Shown: one piece after another, positions 1 to 12,700 of the stretch
Position numbering within the stretch: the stretch's first letter is position 1
How the letters are laid out: the number at the start of each line of letters is the position of its first letter
DNA from: Heterobilharzia americana
Taxonomy: Eukaryota > Platyhelminthes > Trematoda > Strigeidida > Schistosomatidae
Direction: 5' to 3'
Assembly: GCA_944470555.2 (NCBI GenBank)
Contig: OX104127.1
Span: 98,356,708 to 98,420,707, forward strand
Length of the DNA stretch: 64,000 nucleotides
The notes under the pieces: generated by a model
Database searches by the model: none
Seen by the model: only the letters and a program-made list of their open reading frames with translations
Told to the model about the DNA's origin: nothing
Made by a program: the position numbers and the translations under genes

Positions 1-909
1 TCAGTGCCTACCACAAAGCAGCCAGAGAAATTCTGAGTATATATATGTATATCCTTATTGTATACAGTCATTAATGACTGGTATTCAATTGAAAACAACA
101 GTTATATCCACCCTTGAAACTTGTGAAGAGTTTAATCACGTCGTACTCACCAATTTTTCGAGCTCTGGAATCTGGCTCCAAATTTATATAGTGTCCTGAT
201 ACATTGTCGCCTATTTATAATACCCGACACTGCTGATCCACCTGCGTCAGACAGCGTAAATATCAGGAGTTAACGTGAAGTATGTATCAGGATGTTGTAT
301 TGATCAACGAGAGAGCAAAATGTCTATATCAGTACAGCTAAACAAAATATATTCAATGAGTAGTTACGCATATCAACACAATACAGTGAAATAAAATGCT
401 ACAAGGTCACAGAAATTCTCCCGCCCAGAAGCAGGGACACCAAATGAGGGAAAGGGGTGGAGGATAAGCGGCAGAAAGGTCGTTTATAATGACAATTTGT
501 ACACTCCTGATAAAACATTATAACCTATTGAAATGTCAACTTCCACAGTATGTTTAAGCTTTTCTTCTTTCTCATTTTGCCGTTAAAATGCTGTACTAGG
601 GGCTCATGGCTAATACTCAGTACAATTTGCTTTAGACAACTACAACACAGAAAATGAGAAGGCAGGGGTAGAAGTCTAACGCGTCCAATCCAAGCACTCC
701 CATGACCAAGTCAAGTGGGTAAAAGTTAGTCATCATTCAGTTGCAGTTAACAGTGAACATAAAGTTTACAACAGATAGAAATCATGACCAAGTTTACTGG
801 GCACTACAAATACACCCACGTCATCTTTTGCGCTTCTTTGGACGGAATATTTATCCATCACTCGTAATCGCCTGTGGATTCTTGTGACCTCTCAATATAC
901 ATTACTTAC
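1..909. other. left-edge AT-rich stretch, no firm gene
   Basis: No convincing gene. On the minus strand there are two TATA-like boxes (plus positions 211-219 and 181-190). Downstream of them is an open stretch that reaches a consensus-like donor near 151. This could be a minus-strand promoter, an exon or part of an LTR-type element; the sequence alone does not separate these. A perfect 16-bp palindrome lies at 65-80 and one copy of a 29-bp direct repeat at 375-403. Confidence 0.3.
65..80. repeat. 16-bp perfect palindrome
   Basis: CAGTCATTAATGACTG equals its own reverse complement. It sits in AT-rich sequence with no neighbouring gene I can name, and may belong to a dispersed repeat that runs off the window edge. 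Confidence 0.6.
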
Positions 910-1035
910 ATTCATTCTTATCAGCAGCACCCACACCAATACTACTGCCAAATATATCATATGATAAGCCGGAAGTACCTAATTCTAAACCACCACTAAA
1001 AAGACAAACACAATACAGTGAAATAAAATGCTACA
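375..1035. repeat. pair of identical 29-bp direct repeats
   Basis: The same 29 bases occur at 375-403 and 1007-1035, beginning AACACAATACAG and ending ATGCTACA; flanks on both sides differ. The spacing would fit target-site duplications around an insertion of about 600 bp. The minus-strand candidate exon at 910-995 lies inside that interval. No element ends were recognised, so an old local duplication is equally possible. Confidence 0.5.
910..995 (-). CDS. candidate internal exon, minus strand, unknown protein
   Basis: Read on the minus strand, a pyrimidine-rich acceptor ending CTTTTTAG is followed by 86 open bases and a consensus donor (T|GTAAGT). The exon enters in phase 2 and leaves in phase 1. 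It encodes a Gly/Ser-rich segment containing GTSGLSYDIFGSSIGVGAAD. I do not recognise the protein. No partner exon with matching phase was found with certainty; a phase-compatible stretch at about 151-210 exists but overlaps TATA-like sequence. The frame also stays open a little way without splicing, so a transposon ORF relic is the main alternative. Confidence 0.35.
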
Positions 1036-2765
1036 GCATTGAGTAAAGGTGCAGAAATTTTATTCAGGGAAAGATATTTTCTGAATGTCTTCAAGGTTAC
1101 GCTTTCCCTCTACCGGGCAGATACAGTTGTATCACAAATATCTGGAAGTGGCCGAAATCCACTCCACTTTTATAGCAAACAAATGATGCTAAACTCTGCG
1201 GGTAATGATTATTACGTAGATACTGATGGTTTCGACTTCAACTACATCGTAGATGCTCCGTGATGTTTCTGTGGACAAGGAAAGCACTAAAGAGAGATCT
1301 TTGGACGCCATAGAGTTTTTGAGAAATTATTCAGAAGACAAGGATGGCACAGACTTTTATAATGGATTGTTCACAAGCAGAAACATCAGTTGTACAAGTA
1401 ACAAACATGCAAGCGTACATGCTGTGTTTGCTTTTCATATATGCCGCACTCTGCGTAAGACTGCAATTCGAAAAATTATTTTGGAAATGGTACAGTTTTC
1501 AGAAGAATGCAATGGTGAAAGTGTACTTCTGTCATTGAGTGTCATGTAGATAGCCGGGAAGTTGATACCTTTGTAAATGTATTTTTAGGGTTCCATAAGC
1601 AATACAGAATTCTCGAAGCTGATAGGTGCAAGATCCTCTGCTAGTGACCACTTTTGTGGCTTGAGTGTGCGCAGCGGTATTAGTTTCGAACGCGTTACAA
1701 CATGAATCGGACCAAACCAGCAGGTATCACCTGTTTTTGACCAGAATGTTACAGGTCTCTTAACCGACATGCACTAATCGAACACACGTCAGCGACAGGT
1801 AAATTAAAAGATGACCACAGGATTCGGAAAGGCGTGATTATTCAATTTGTTCGCCGTCCAATGTATACAAACAAGATTAGTTTCAATATGGACGTGATAT
1901 TAGTACACAGTATTTGTCAAGAAATTCGAATGAAGTTACATGGGGTATACAACTGGTTTTTCAAGTTATTCCGCACATTTAGACACTTGTATATGCAATA
2001 TTTAGCTCGATGCTTGTTGAAAGCATAACAAAGGAAAAAATGAATCCTTTTCTATGGTAACGTATACTTCAAAGTGCTTCTCCGCAGCTTGTTCTAATAA
2101 TGCACATGTGTTTCTAAGTGGTGAACTGGAATAACTGGTGTTGAACCTGGTGTTGTACGTTAACCACATAAACTATTAGTGAAGTGCTTCTGGGATTCAT
2201 GATAAGCTGGCAAGTGAACACTGATTACGTGAGTGATTTCAGTACTATCAAACACTAATAACACTTTCTGGGAAACATGCGGTTCGTTAACAAACACTCA
2301 TTATGAACCAAGGCATTTATTTATGCTTATATTACATTCACACATAGGTTCTCATATCCAGTGCGAATTTACTAACATGGCTGTGACTAGAAATGTCATT
2401 TTCTTACGAGCTTGTGGGTCACACAAATTGTAAAACAAATTTTGCATCAATTTTAGTTAGCTACAGTTGGAGAGTGCTATGCTGTTTTCCAGTGCCATTG
2501 TGACATCCAAAGAAATCAGTATCAAGATAAAGAGAAACAGGTGAAGTAAAATGAGATTTATGATCACATTTTACTTTCACAAAACCACATAGAACATTAA
2601 CATACAAATGTAATGGAAATTTCTTGGCATAAATCAAGGTGTGAAAACAACTAGTACAGGATTTTCAAGGAAATGAAAGTGAGGATGTGCTTTCGTTGAA
2701 CGGGAAAATAACTGCAAACAAAACCCTTTACAAAGATAAATTATCAGAGTTCTAGAAAAACTTAC
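1036..2765. other. no recognisable gene
   Basis: Several open frames of 60-100 codons on both strands (for example 1253-1549 plus and 1585-1770 minus). They overlap each other and lack splice context, conserved motifs or homology I can name. I see nothing here that can be called a gene. Confidence 0.4.
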
Positions 2766-2846
2766 AATCTGTAAAACCCAATTTGTCACCAGCCTTCGGT
2801 ATCAGCAAATAAATATCCAATACAAAGTAGTGAATGACACAACCAA
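2766..2846 (-). CDS. weak candidate exon, minus strand
   Basis: On the minus strand an 81-nt open segment lies between an AG acceptor (AATAACAG) and a consensus donor (T|GTAAGT). It is phase 1 at both ends and encodes a stretch including LLIPKAGDKLGFTD. A 54-base interval ending in a good acceptor (GTTTGCAG, plus about 2712) leads to a short in-frame tail that ends at a stop. A tiny spliced gene is possible, but so is a fragment of a repeat: no family is recognised and the acceptor of the first exon is mediocre. Confidence 0.2.
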
Positions 2847-4009
2847 CTGTTATTTACAAATAAGTATGTTCTGAAAAATTAGTAAGTCTTATTTATAATA
2901 GGCATATAGAAATTCGTAAACAAGTACACTAATATATAGACTGATTTATGAGTTCATGGGTAAGTGATGACATAGGCTTTGGACTTCTTGGCGAGTGTTT
3001 GCATCTATTCAGCCGCCTTATTGACACTTCAGGCCACATTCAGTCACCTTTCCTCCGAAGAAGTAGTCAAAAAAACTTTCGTGAATAAATTGATCTTCCA
3101 AATGGTTCTGTGTGGGCGCAATAGGTATTCGTGGCCAAAACAATCTATCCTGAAGTCCCTTGTCCTCCAGCTCACCATTAGAAAGGAAAGATGGAATACA
3201 TAGCTAGTCGATATCCAATATGGTTGGTTGAAGAAACAGATTAATTCCCAAGTTTTTATTAATCGAATCAACACCCAAAACGTCATTAGAATGATATAAC
3301 GCTCATACTGAAGAACTTGGAAAATTTACTATCACTAAAAACAAAAAAAAATACAAAGTGACAGAACTGCTAAAAGTTAGACCTTGGAAGTTGTGTGATT
3401 TCCTTGATAGGATTATGAGCAATGGCTCATGTTCGAAACGTCATCAAGTAACTAGCCATGAGTCAGTTTGACGCATCAAATAAACAAATCCAATGTGGTA
3501 GGGAGCCAGCTTCTGCTTCAGGAGTTTGCTAAAAAGCGTATCTCAAAACTATGATCCTTGATGAAAAAATGGGCCACGAATGAGACATTGTCAAGCAAAA
3601 TGGATCTGCAAAATGTGCTGCACTATATGTCTACCGTTTATTCGAAATTGAAGGTGAAGCCTAGGGTTCATATTTTTATAGATGTCACTAAAGTAATAGC
3701 TTCAGCTAAACTGTTATGTGACTTCTTGATTTCTACTCTTCGATATGCAGCCTCTGCTTGTTCCCGTAAACGAAACTGATATAACGGTTCAAGAGTTTCG
3801 TGGATGGATTGAAGTAGTCAGTACATCTAAACAGTTGCAGAAATAGCAATTGATATTGAAACTGACAATTTTATGTTTCGTTTTGGGTAGTAACCATGAA
3901 AGTTTGCGATCACTATCTTGAGAATTCGAAAAAATGTCTTAATCTTCTGTTTACCACTTAAAGCCACACTTTTTTCAAAACTATCTGGTCTTAGAGTAGA
4001 ACAGCAGAG
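2847..4009. other. no firm gene; degraded repeat sequence
   Basis: AT-rich sequence with short open frames and no splice-bounded exon. The stretch just before 4010 may be an eroded part of the Penelope-like relic that follows, but no RT motif could be placed. Confidence 0.3.
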
Positions 4010-4500
4010 TTTTGAAGTCAAGAATATCAGAAGGATATCAGAAATGCAAATTTAGCGCTGTGACAGAATACTTAGTAAACTTTGCTTCTTTTGACAAGTA
4101 TGTCAAAATTTTATACAAACTACCCAAAAGGCGCTCGAAAGGAGTAAGGTCAAGACGTCTGGGAATAGCTGCTGCATTGGTAGTTCAAAAGTTCCCACCT
4201 TAACTGTGCGTTCGAAAGATGCGTGTTCTACCTCTTTCTTCGCAATGGTCATCGTTAAGGATCGGTCACCCTGGCCAATTCTTGTATAATTTGGTCACAT
4301 CTTATCTTCTAATTATTTGCTTATTCCCCTATTGTAAATCTCTATGTATGTATCACAAAAGTTTCTTTGTGATGAAATATACTTAGATATTTGAGCAGCG
4401 ATTACTCTACAATGTTTTATCGTTAGTGCTTTATATTCATGAATATACGGTTAAGAGAATGATTTCGTCGAATAAAGTTTTCCTTCTCCGTAACCGTCAC
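4010..4500 (+). pseudogene. 3' relic of a Penelope-like element
   Basis: The frame at 4012-4203 contains ILYKLPKRRSK and RSRRLGIA. This aligns by eye with the C-terminal region of the clearer Penelope-like element near 61.7-61.9 kb (FKILYKG, RNHSRKVKLRHLG) and shares the context '...LVN...F...K.FKILYK...RSK..R.R.LG'. In PLEs this region follows the RT and forms the end of the GIY-YIG endonuclease domain. The downstream AT-rich tail also resembles the one after the 61.9 kb copy. Only the last part of the ORF remains, without RT. Confidence 0.5.
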
Positions 4501-5622
4501 CTCTTTTACTGTGATCAAAGTGAGTCACCTGAAAATAAAGTTAAGTTGACAACTCCAAAGCAGAGGATTTTCAGGAAATGCTTTCTCATTCTTACTGCTT
4601 AATTGGTTTTTTCATGTGAATGAGCCGTTTTAAGCCATCAAAGTGTGATGTTGACAAGGTTTCACTTAGTCTCCTGTAAACACATAACAATGAAGAAGAT
4701 TTCTACCATACATTGGGCAGCACATAATCATACGGTACTAATTACAAAACATTTAACTGAACCTAATAGCATACGAATATCTTACTTGCTTGAGGGTAGT
4801 CTTGGAAGAGACATATTATGATGAGTTCAAAATGAATATCCAAACGCCTAGCAGTCTTTTATAGATATTAACGAAATCCATGCTAAGTTTTCGAAAACAT
4901 TCATGTTTAAAATTTCTTATTTTCGTGAAATAATGTTGAGACAAAATTTACTAAGACTTTAGTGGGAATGAAACATGACAGTGACCTAGAATCAGTTGAA
5001 TTTTCTTTTCGTGCATGGTATATTCGGATTACTTGAGCTTGGATGCAGATAATGACTTCATTTACCAAAAAGAGACTGTTATACAGGTTAGCACACTCAC
5101 AGGTAGATGCTGATCAGACAAGATACAAAATGAAATCAGCTTCAGATTGCTTGAAGCGCTTTCATTGTTGATAAGTAATGCAGGACAAGAACGCCTCATT
5201 AGCAGTGGTAACACTTTGCAGATGACAACTGATAAACTAAAGTTTGTCACCAAATAAATATTTTCTCCCTAATTTTTGAGTTGACTACAGAATATAGCCC
5301 TCGTCATCAGAATTGAGATGACGTCTATATCATCTGTCAAGTTTTAATTTATGTGACTGTCTTATGGACAAAAACTGCTTTATACAGCTTTATAAAGACA
5401 CTACAGATAGCCTGAAACATAGAAAATAAGCTGACAAAAGAGCAGATCCAAACATGATAACTGTGTCTGGTGCTAAGAGAATTTTGAGAAAGACAGGAGA
5501 GACATTTGCACGATGTATCCTTATTTTTGAAAGAAAAAACACAGGAAAACAATGTAAGCATCGAAAACTTGATGTTTGTTGGAGAATACTTTCGTCATTG
5601 TTATAAATTTGATGATGTCTAC
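4501..5622. other. no recognisable gene
   Basis: Low-coding sequence. A minus-strand open frame at 5062-5253 ends near a GTGAGT, but no good acceptor or family match was found. Sequence just before 5623 is ordinary flank of RTE copy A. Confidence 0.4.
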
Positions 5623-5633
5623 CTATCTATTGA
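5623..5633. repeat. left target-site duplication of RTE copy A
   Basis: CTATCTATTGA here matches CTATCTGTTGA at 7320-7330 (10 of 11 bases), directly bracketing the truncated RTE copy, as expected from target-primed insertion. Confidence 0.65.
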
Positions 5634-7319
5634 CCACCTCAAAAAGCTCTTGAATCGATCACCACCTGAAACTCGTCCGGAAATAGCATTCGCGACGGCA
5701 ATACTACCAGTGAACACAGGCCCTCCGACTAAAGCAGAAGTCCTGAATGCCATAAAACTGCTGAAATCCGGGAAAGCAGCAGGACCAGATGGAACTCCTT
5801 CAGAAGCACTGAGAACAGATGCAGAGACAACAGCGGACATGGTCACACCACTACTGCAGAAGGTTAGAAAGGAAGGGAAGGTACCTGCTGATTAGAAGAA
5901 GGGCTACCTTGTCAAGCTTCCAAAGAAGAAAGATTCAAGCTTCTGCGAAAACTGAAGAGGAATCATGCTGCTGTCCAACCAAGCAAAATATTCAGCCACA
6001 TCATCCTGAAGAGACTAAAGGATATGCTGTATTCAAAACTACAACCGGAACAGGCTGGCTGGCTTCAGAAAAACAAATCATGTGCGGATCAAATTGCAAC
6101 GCTACGCATCATTATATAACAGAGCATTGAATGGCAGTCAACTCTCTACCTCAACTTCACCGATTTCGAAAAGGCTTTTGACAGCGTCTACCGAGAAGTA
6201 ATTTGGCAGTCGCTTCAGCACTATGGAGTGCTACGAATCTATATGAACCTCATACAACAGCCGTTGAAGACGCCACATGCAAAGTGATCCACAACGGATA
6301 GCTCAGTGACGTTTTTGAAATTTGGACAGAAGTAAGAGAAGGTTACCGCCTACTATCAGCGATGATCTTCCTGATTGTGGTGGATTGGACTGGATCATGC
6401 AACAGATGACTGTGAGGAGCGAGAAGATGGGTATACGCTGTTTGACCCTTGAAAAGACCCTAGAAGATTTGGATTTTCCGATGGGTTATGCATATCTAAT
6501 GTCGCACAAACTCGAAGATCTACAGGCGAAAACTAACAAGTTGACAGAAGATGCAGGCCAGGGAAAACGGGACTTCAAGTGAATGGAGAGAAGATGGAGG
6601 TGATGAAGATACCCAACAATAATAACAAGAATAATAATAAGAAAAAGAATCAGCAATCACCATGAACAGGAGGAATCTTAAGGAAGTAGTCTCTTACACT
6701 TACGTAGGCAAGGCAGTGTGGTTTCAACTGCAGGTAGCGGCACATATGAGGAAGTCAAATCACCCAGGATTGTTAAGACAGCAAGATAGGTCTTCCTGCA
6801 TTAATCTGAAATCAGTGTGGAGATCTACTACACTCAGCACAAAGACCAAGATCCGGATTTTAAACACAGATGTCAAGTCAGTGCTACTATATTGTTGAGA
6901 AACTTGGCGTGTCACGAAAAGCACTTCCAACAAACTGCAGATACCATCAACAGCTGCCCATACTAGCTCAATACTGAAGATCAGATGGCCAGAAAGAATA
7001 AGCAACAAGGAACTCTGGGAACGAACCAACCAAGAACCTATCACCCAACAAATATGCGGAAGAGGAAAGTGGAGATTGATTGGACATACACTGAGAAGGC
7101 TAACTGGGAGCATCACGCGCCAGGCCGTCCAGTGGAATCCAAAGGAGAAAAGACGAGTTTGGCGTCCGAGGTGAGGGTGACATGGAAGAGATCATGTGAA
7201 GAGGAAATGAAAGCTTTTTGACAGTCATGGCACCAGGTTGGAAGGACTTCAGAGAAGAGAGGGCAGTGGAAGAAAGCTACTGAAGCCCTATATCCCATTA
7301 GGAACCCAGGGGGAAAAAT
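5634..7319 (+). mobile_element. 5'-truncated RTE-type non-LTR retrotransposon, copy A
   Basis: The copy starts in the linker before the reverse transcriptase (HLKKLLNRSPP) and runs to the family 3' end ('gaagccctat...ggaaccc'). Visible blocks, in shifting frames: GKAAGPDG with the following Thr-rich linker; a damaged FEKAFDSV motif A near 6170; the segment GIRCLTLEKTLEDLDF; and the C-terminal block of Trp/Arg-rich sequence near 7100-7300. Stops and frameshifts interrupt every domain (for example a TAG at about 5893 where other copies have Trp or a stop). The catalytic FADD box is replaced by PMGYAY (about 6480), a change shared with copies B and E. The usual (AAT)n tail is missing. The element is dead. 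Confidence 0.85.
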
Positions 7320-7330
7320 CTATCTGTTGA
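7320..7330. repeat. right target-site duplication of RTE copy A
   Basis: CTATCTGTTGA, one mismatch from the copy at 5623-5633. Confidence 0.65.
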
Positions 7331-9745
7331 AACATTCCTCATGTGGTGTTTATTTGAAGAATAAAAACAGATGTTTTACCACTTATTATTTTGTATATTT
7401 GGAGTCTGCTCAGAGGACTATTCACCAAAAACTTATGCAAGCGTTTTATTTTGTGCTGAAAGGTAGGGATCTATTAGGAGTTAGAAAATTCTCAAGATAA
7501 TCTGTATTGAAACGACTTGTGTTATTTCGTAATGGTATCTATTATCTTTGGAAATATACTTAAATTAAGTTAAATGCTGTGATTCTTTTAAGTGTATAAT
7601 AAAGAGAGCATGGATGATATACGATTTATTTTTACTCAGTTGACCCTATCATCGTTTCTATTGTAGCTGTTTTATTTCGAGCTTCAGTCATAACTCACTG
7701 AAATCTATCAGCCAAATTAGAGGTGTAGTTAAACGTGCTTCTTACTTGTCAGTGTATGGGTCCAACCTTTCGGGGGTTTCTCCATCTTATAAAAAGCTAC
7801 CTACCCAATCAAAATACGGGAACCTGATTGATCGTTGCAGTAAATGCTGTGGTGTTCTTTAAAGCACAGTTTTTGTTATAAGCTTGCCTACTTTGTAAAC
7901 CAGAATTGTTTAGTTCATTAAAAAGGATATGAGCTAATCTGCATTTGATTCAACGTATACCATGAACTTTTTGTCACTGAATGATTTCAGCTTTCAAAAG
8001 TCTTGTAAAGATCCAGAAAAATAATAAGTTGATTACATTTGACCTACTATTCCTTAGATGTATAATGGCAACAAACAACGTCCAATATTTATTTCCCCTT
8101 ATGAGAAGTTTGACTAATAGCATTACACATGCATTTGTTGTTGAAATTTGACAGGCATGATAGTTATACATAATATTGTAAGTAGATTTAAGTGTAACCT
8201 GAGAACTACTGGGATCTAGTAGTAATGACTTTTTAAAGGGTAATAATTCACGTGTCAAAATTTCGGAAAAATTTGATGTTTCTGAAACAAAATGCCTATT
8301 CTGAATGACATAACTTTTAGTCACCTGATACTGAATAGTACAATGGAAGCCTGATAAAAGAGAGCGAAACATGTAGTCACAGATAGCTGTTTGTTTAATT
8401 TAGTTGAACTGAATAGAAACATTAGACTGCATACTAGTCTTGTCAATGGATATCGATTGTTGTTTACTTTGTGGACACAAAACTGTCATATCCAGTGTGT
8501 CACGGTAGTAAGTAGAAACGTTTTACTTCATTATTTTTGTCAGAAAATGTATAAACACCCTTTTGTGATATGGAAAAAGAGAGAAATTTCAAAACGGTTT
8601 CTTACTGGTTTATAAACCTTTATTGTTTAGGAAAATCTCTATATACACCACTTGGAATGCCTGTTGGGTGTCACTATGAAGATATTGGGTTGACTTAACA
8701 GCTACTTGACAATATTAATTACCGAAAATCGAACAATTTATTTGTCTTAGAGTTAATCAAGAAATTTATAAAATGTTCATTCAATTGGTAAGCCAAATAT
8801 CCATGTAAATTTTATTGTCAAATGATGATATAGTTTAATTATTTCACTTTTGGATTGATTATCGCATACTGGAGTAATAACTTGCAACAAATTGGTGAGT
8901 TCAAACAAACTTATTTTGGTTGATTAATTCGTGAATAACTTAAAGTAATGTTTAGGCATTGTCTTCTAATTGTGAAGTAGTGGGATACTTTTGAAACGAA
9001 ACATACACATACATTCATTGTTTCGTCTGTCAAAATTTAGGATAAAATATGTTTTACTCCTGCTATGGAGGAATGTTTACTTAAATCTCGAGAAATACAG
9101 CTGATGAGAATCTGTATGACATTTAAAAAAGATGCATTTTGATTACTTCATTGTATACTCACTGATCTGGTGAATGACTCATTTTTGAATTGGTGTTCAA
9201 GATAGTTCCATTACTTCTACAGCTGTAAGCAAAAGTAAACAATAGAAAATGCCTCATTTTTTCAATTGACCTTTATCATTTTCATCCTACTCAACTACTG
9301 TTAACAATACGAACTAAAATTATAAGCAAGGTGAACTGCAAACACAGTATTCTTTATCTTGTACCTATTTCACCATTAACGATTTTTCACAAGCTACAAC
9401 TGGTTAAATGGATGGGTGAAATATATCTAGTGTAGCGAATATGAAGGGATTAAAATCTTTATATGTATATTCGTGTGCCTTATACCTCATTCAGAAGTAA
9501 CTCAAAGTACAACAGCTTTTTATAAACTGTTATTTAGCTTGAAAAGTACATTTAATGTAGCTGTAGTTCTAGGAATTTCTGAATTAGCCAAAAATTCTTC
9601 CAAGCATAATCACTGTCCAAACAAACAAAACTTTAAATGTTCCACTTTCATACTAGTTATTAGACGCATCATTGTTTGCTTTATTTTTATAACCAAGGTA
9701 ATAAATTTTAGTACAAAATGGACACCGTTTTTATTTCTTTTCAAG
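7331..9745. other. intergenic or intronic, no firm gene
   Basis: AT-rich and stop-rich. A donor-like site follows an open stretch at about 8834-8893 (ending CAAATTG|GTGAGT). It would join in phase to the exon at 9746, but it has no ATG and its acceptor is poor. It may be an upstream exon of the gene starting at 9746, or chance. Confidence 0.3.
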
Positions 9746-9799
9746 ATGCAAATACAACCGAGACTTCTCCTGTAACTGAAGAGATGTGGGTACGTTACA
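9746..9799 (+). CDS. exon (54 nt) of the 9.7-19.1 kb gene
   Basis: Acceptor TTTCTTTTCAAG, donor GTAAGT, phase 1-1. Encodes ANTTETSPVTEEMWVRY between the split codons. A competing donor GTACGT at 9790 would break the frame, so the downstream GTAAGT is preferred. Confidence 0.5.
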
Positions 9800-12700
9800 G
9801 TAAGTTTTGAGTTACTGGATGCTAAGACATTTTTGGATTTATTATGATGTCAATAATCAGTAAGCAAATCTCCCTTTAGTGATGAGGATGTTTGCAAATT
9901 ATACTGTTCAATTTAGAGATACTTTAATGTGACAGTGAAATATTTTTCTTTCTATATAAACAACCCAACATAGATTATCAGTTTTCATGAAACTACTTGA
10001 TCTGAATATATACACTGACTTCATTTTTCTAAATGGAATAAACTCTCACGAGTTCTTTTTGTTTTCAAGGTTTCAGAAGTTATCTTTTATTTGATTTCAC
10101 TTAACAGTATCTCAGGTGGTTAGTGTCTCTGCATGATGACGCCAGATAGAAAAATTGCATTTTTTGCGGTATCAGTCAAATAAAATATATTTAGTAAGCC
10201 AACAAATTTTTTGGCATATCTTTTACCTAGAAGACTAATGTTTTACACAGTATATTTTATTTGGATTATACATTAGCGGTATTTGTGCATAGTATTCAGC
10301 GTATTTTGAAGATTTCTTGTCAAAGTATGTTAGACACAGTATTTTATAGGATTTCAGCTTTGAATCATAATAATATTGATGTTTTTCAAGCTGGTGTTCA
10401 TCGTAGACTGACATATTTTTGAAGAACATTGGAAACCCGGGACAGCTGTTTCGTCGTGTACAGTGTACACCCATGACTCGGCCCACCAGGAATCGAACCA
10501 AGAACCTTCAAGTTCCGTGGTCAGCACGTTTCCATTGAACCACTAGATCGAAATCCAGTGGTCCACATTTCCAGCTTCTGTCAATTCATGAAATAGCCTG
10601 ATCACCACTCAGTTTCATGGCTGAGTATTTGTCCTCATGGCCACCAGGATCGCCTCACCAGTTACGATTTCTTATTGGAACTTCAGAAATCACTCAATCC
10701 CCACAAGCCCCCAAATTCAATAGATCAAATGCTCATTGGTGACTTGTTTTGAATGATGATTTCATAAGTTTCAATGAAAAGTAACCAGTGAAGCAATCCT
10801 GATGGCTGTGAGGATAAATAATCAACGATGACATTAGGTGATGGTCGCGCTATGTCGTGAATTGACAGAAATTGCAAATACAGACCACTGGATTCTGACC
10901 CAATGGTTCAGTAGTAACGTGGTGGTCACGTGACCCGAAGGTTCTAGGTTCAATGCCTGGCTGGGCGTTGTTGAGGAGTCCTATTCTGGGATGAAACAGC
11001 TGTCGCATGCTCCCAGGTTTCCAGTGTTCCTCCAGCTGTTGTCAGTCCATGATAAATACCAACTTGAAAATTCACAAAATCCCGACAAACCCCTACATCA
11101 ATAATGGTGTGATTCAGAATCGAAGCTGGAATTTCGGTGGTGACGTGGAGGTATCACATGATATCAACAGTCCTATGAGTGTTTGCAAAATGTTTGCATG
11201 AATATCGCCTTTCTTTTCAAATGTAATTTGTTATACTGAATTTTGGTTTAGTAAAGCCTTACAAATATTTTTACAGTTGAAATTATAAGCAACTTCTTGT
11301 GGTTACTAAAGGATAGTTAAAAAGCAAGTTGTATAAACTATTCACTCAATGGAATACAAAATAAAGTGGCAAGCCAATGAGTGTCAAGAGAGTCCAAATA
11401 CCTTTTCAGTGTAGGAAAATTCAATATTTTTCAATAAAATCCAAAGTCCTTCCTTTTGAATTCCTAACAGTTTGTATCATTTGCATTCAAAAGTACAAAT
11501 TCAGTATGCCTACATAATGGGCTAGAGAAAATGAAATTCTCTAGTTGTTTCATGGATAGATAAGATACATTTTAAAAAAAGGTTTCTTTTTCAGGTATGC
11601 AGCATTGCTGATATGCATCTAGGCTTAATAACTTCACATTAAGTATTTACATACATACACCACTAAGCATCACACTGCTTTGATTAGACTAAAAAATAAA
11701 CGAAAATGATTTTTCCTGCTAGATGTAACCACCAGGGCACATCAGCAGCTTTTGAGTAACCTGTTACTCCTATAAATGTGAACTGTTACCACTTCCTAAG
11801 AAAGACAATGTGACACAGCTATTTGAATCATTATCTACAGATTAGTTTCGATTCGAAACCAGATGATCCTGCCAACATCTTAACCGACAGGTCACCTTAA
11901 ATATTTTGGTTGAGGGAGATTCCTATGGTATAAATGAGCAGACAGAAAATAACCGATCTTGAAGCTGTTGTTGTTTGGAGTATAAATGCTAGAAAGATTA
12001 AAATATTATACCTATCGCATAATGTTTTTCCTTTTTGATTTTAGTTATTACTAGTTAGGCCATCTAGTTTTCAATTTCTAAATTTAATTTAAACTTGACT
12101 CTTAATGTGTAGTCATTTTATTGGTATATATAAAGTTAACCAGTCACAATTTATTTTCATTTTCAAGCTCTTCCATATAACCCACGTATAGTAAATTCAC
12201 GACGGATGCCACCCGGTAAGTGATAGTAATAACCACTGAAAATTATAAGAATTAATAGATTTCAACTTAAAGCTGTTGCATAAGAGGTACTTATTATGAC
12301 TCAGAAATGTAGTGGTTAAAAATTCTGGTGTTTGAAGTGATGACCACTTAGATCCAGTTTCAGACAGAACACTTTTAGTTATTGATTCGCAGTTATATCT
12401 GACTGATAAGTCTCAAATGAGATGTTATTTACATCCTGGTTTTCACTGCTAGAAGCCACTAGAAATATAACACAATAAAAGATATTTAGGTTCTTATTTA
12501 GTCATGTAAAAGAGAAGTCCATTTTTTTGGCTCTGAAGTAGAAACTTCATTCATTCAGTCGGGTCTACAAGTTGTTTAGGATGTTGTACAGATAGGCATT
12601 ATCTTCTTATAAATTCTCAGTGAACGTATTTTGAATCTTAAACAGTGGCTTGTTCAGAAACTCAAAATTGTTTCGTAAAAGATATTGCACATCATATGTT

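Noticed and set aside
1253..1549. 98-codon frame overlapping a second 64-codon frame
   Set aside because: Neither has splice sites, a recognisable domain or consistent composition.
4485..4530. Sequence starting AACCGTCAC with TTTTACT and GTGAT, reminiscent of the schistosome spliced leader
   Set aside because: Only the first nine bases and scattered blocks agree; there is no donor GT at the right distance and no Sm site. It is better explained as the 3' tail of a PLE relic.
5062..5253. Minus-strand open frame ending near a GTGAGT
   Set aside because: No convincing acceptor and no motif; open frames of this length occur by chance across the window.
8834..8893. Possible upstream exon of the 9.7-19.1 kb gene
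   Set aside because: It has a good donor and the right exit phase, but a stop lies immediately upstream in frame, there is no ATG and the acceptor is poor.
11586..11640. Strong acceptor (TTCTTTTTCAG) in the gene interval 9.8-12.2 kb
   Set aside because: In the required phase the reading frame stops after four codons and no donor follows.
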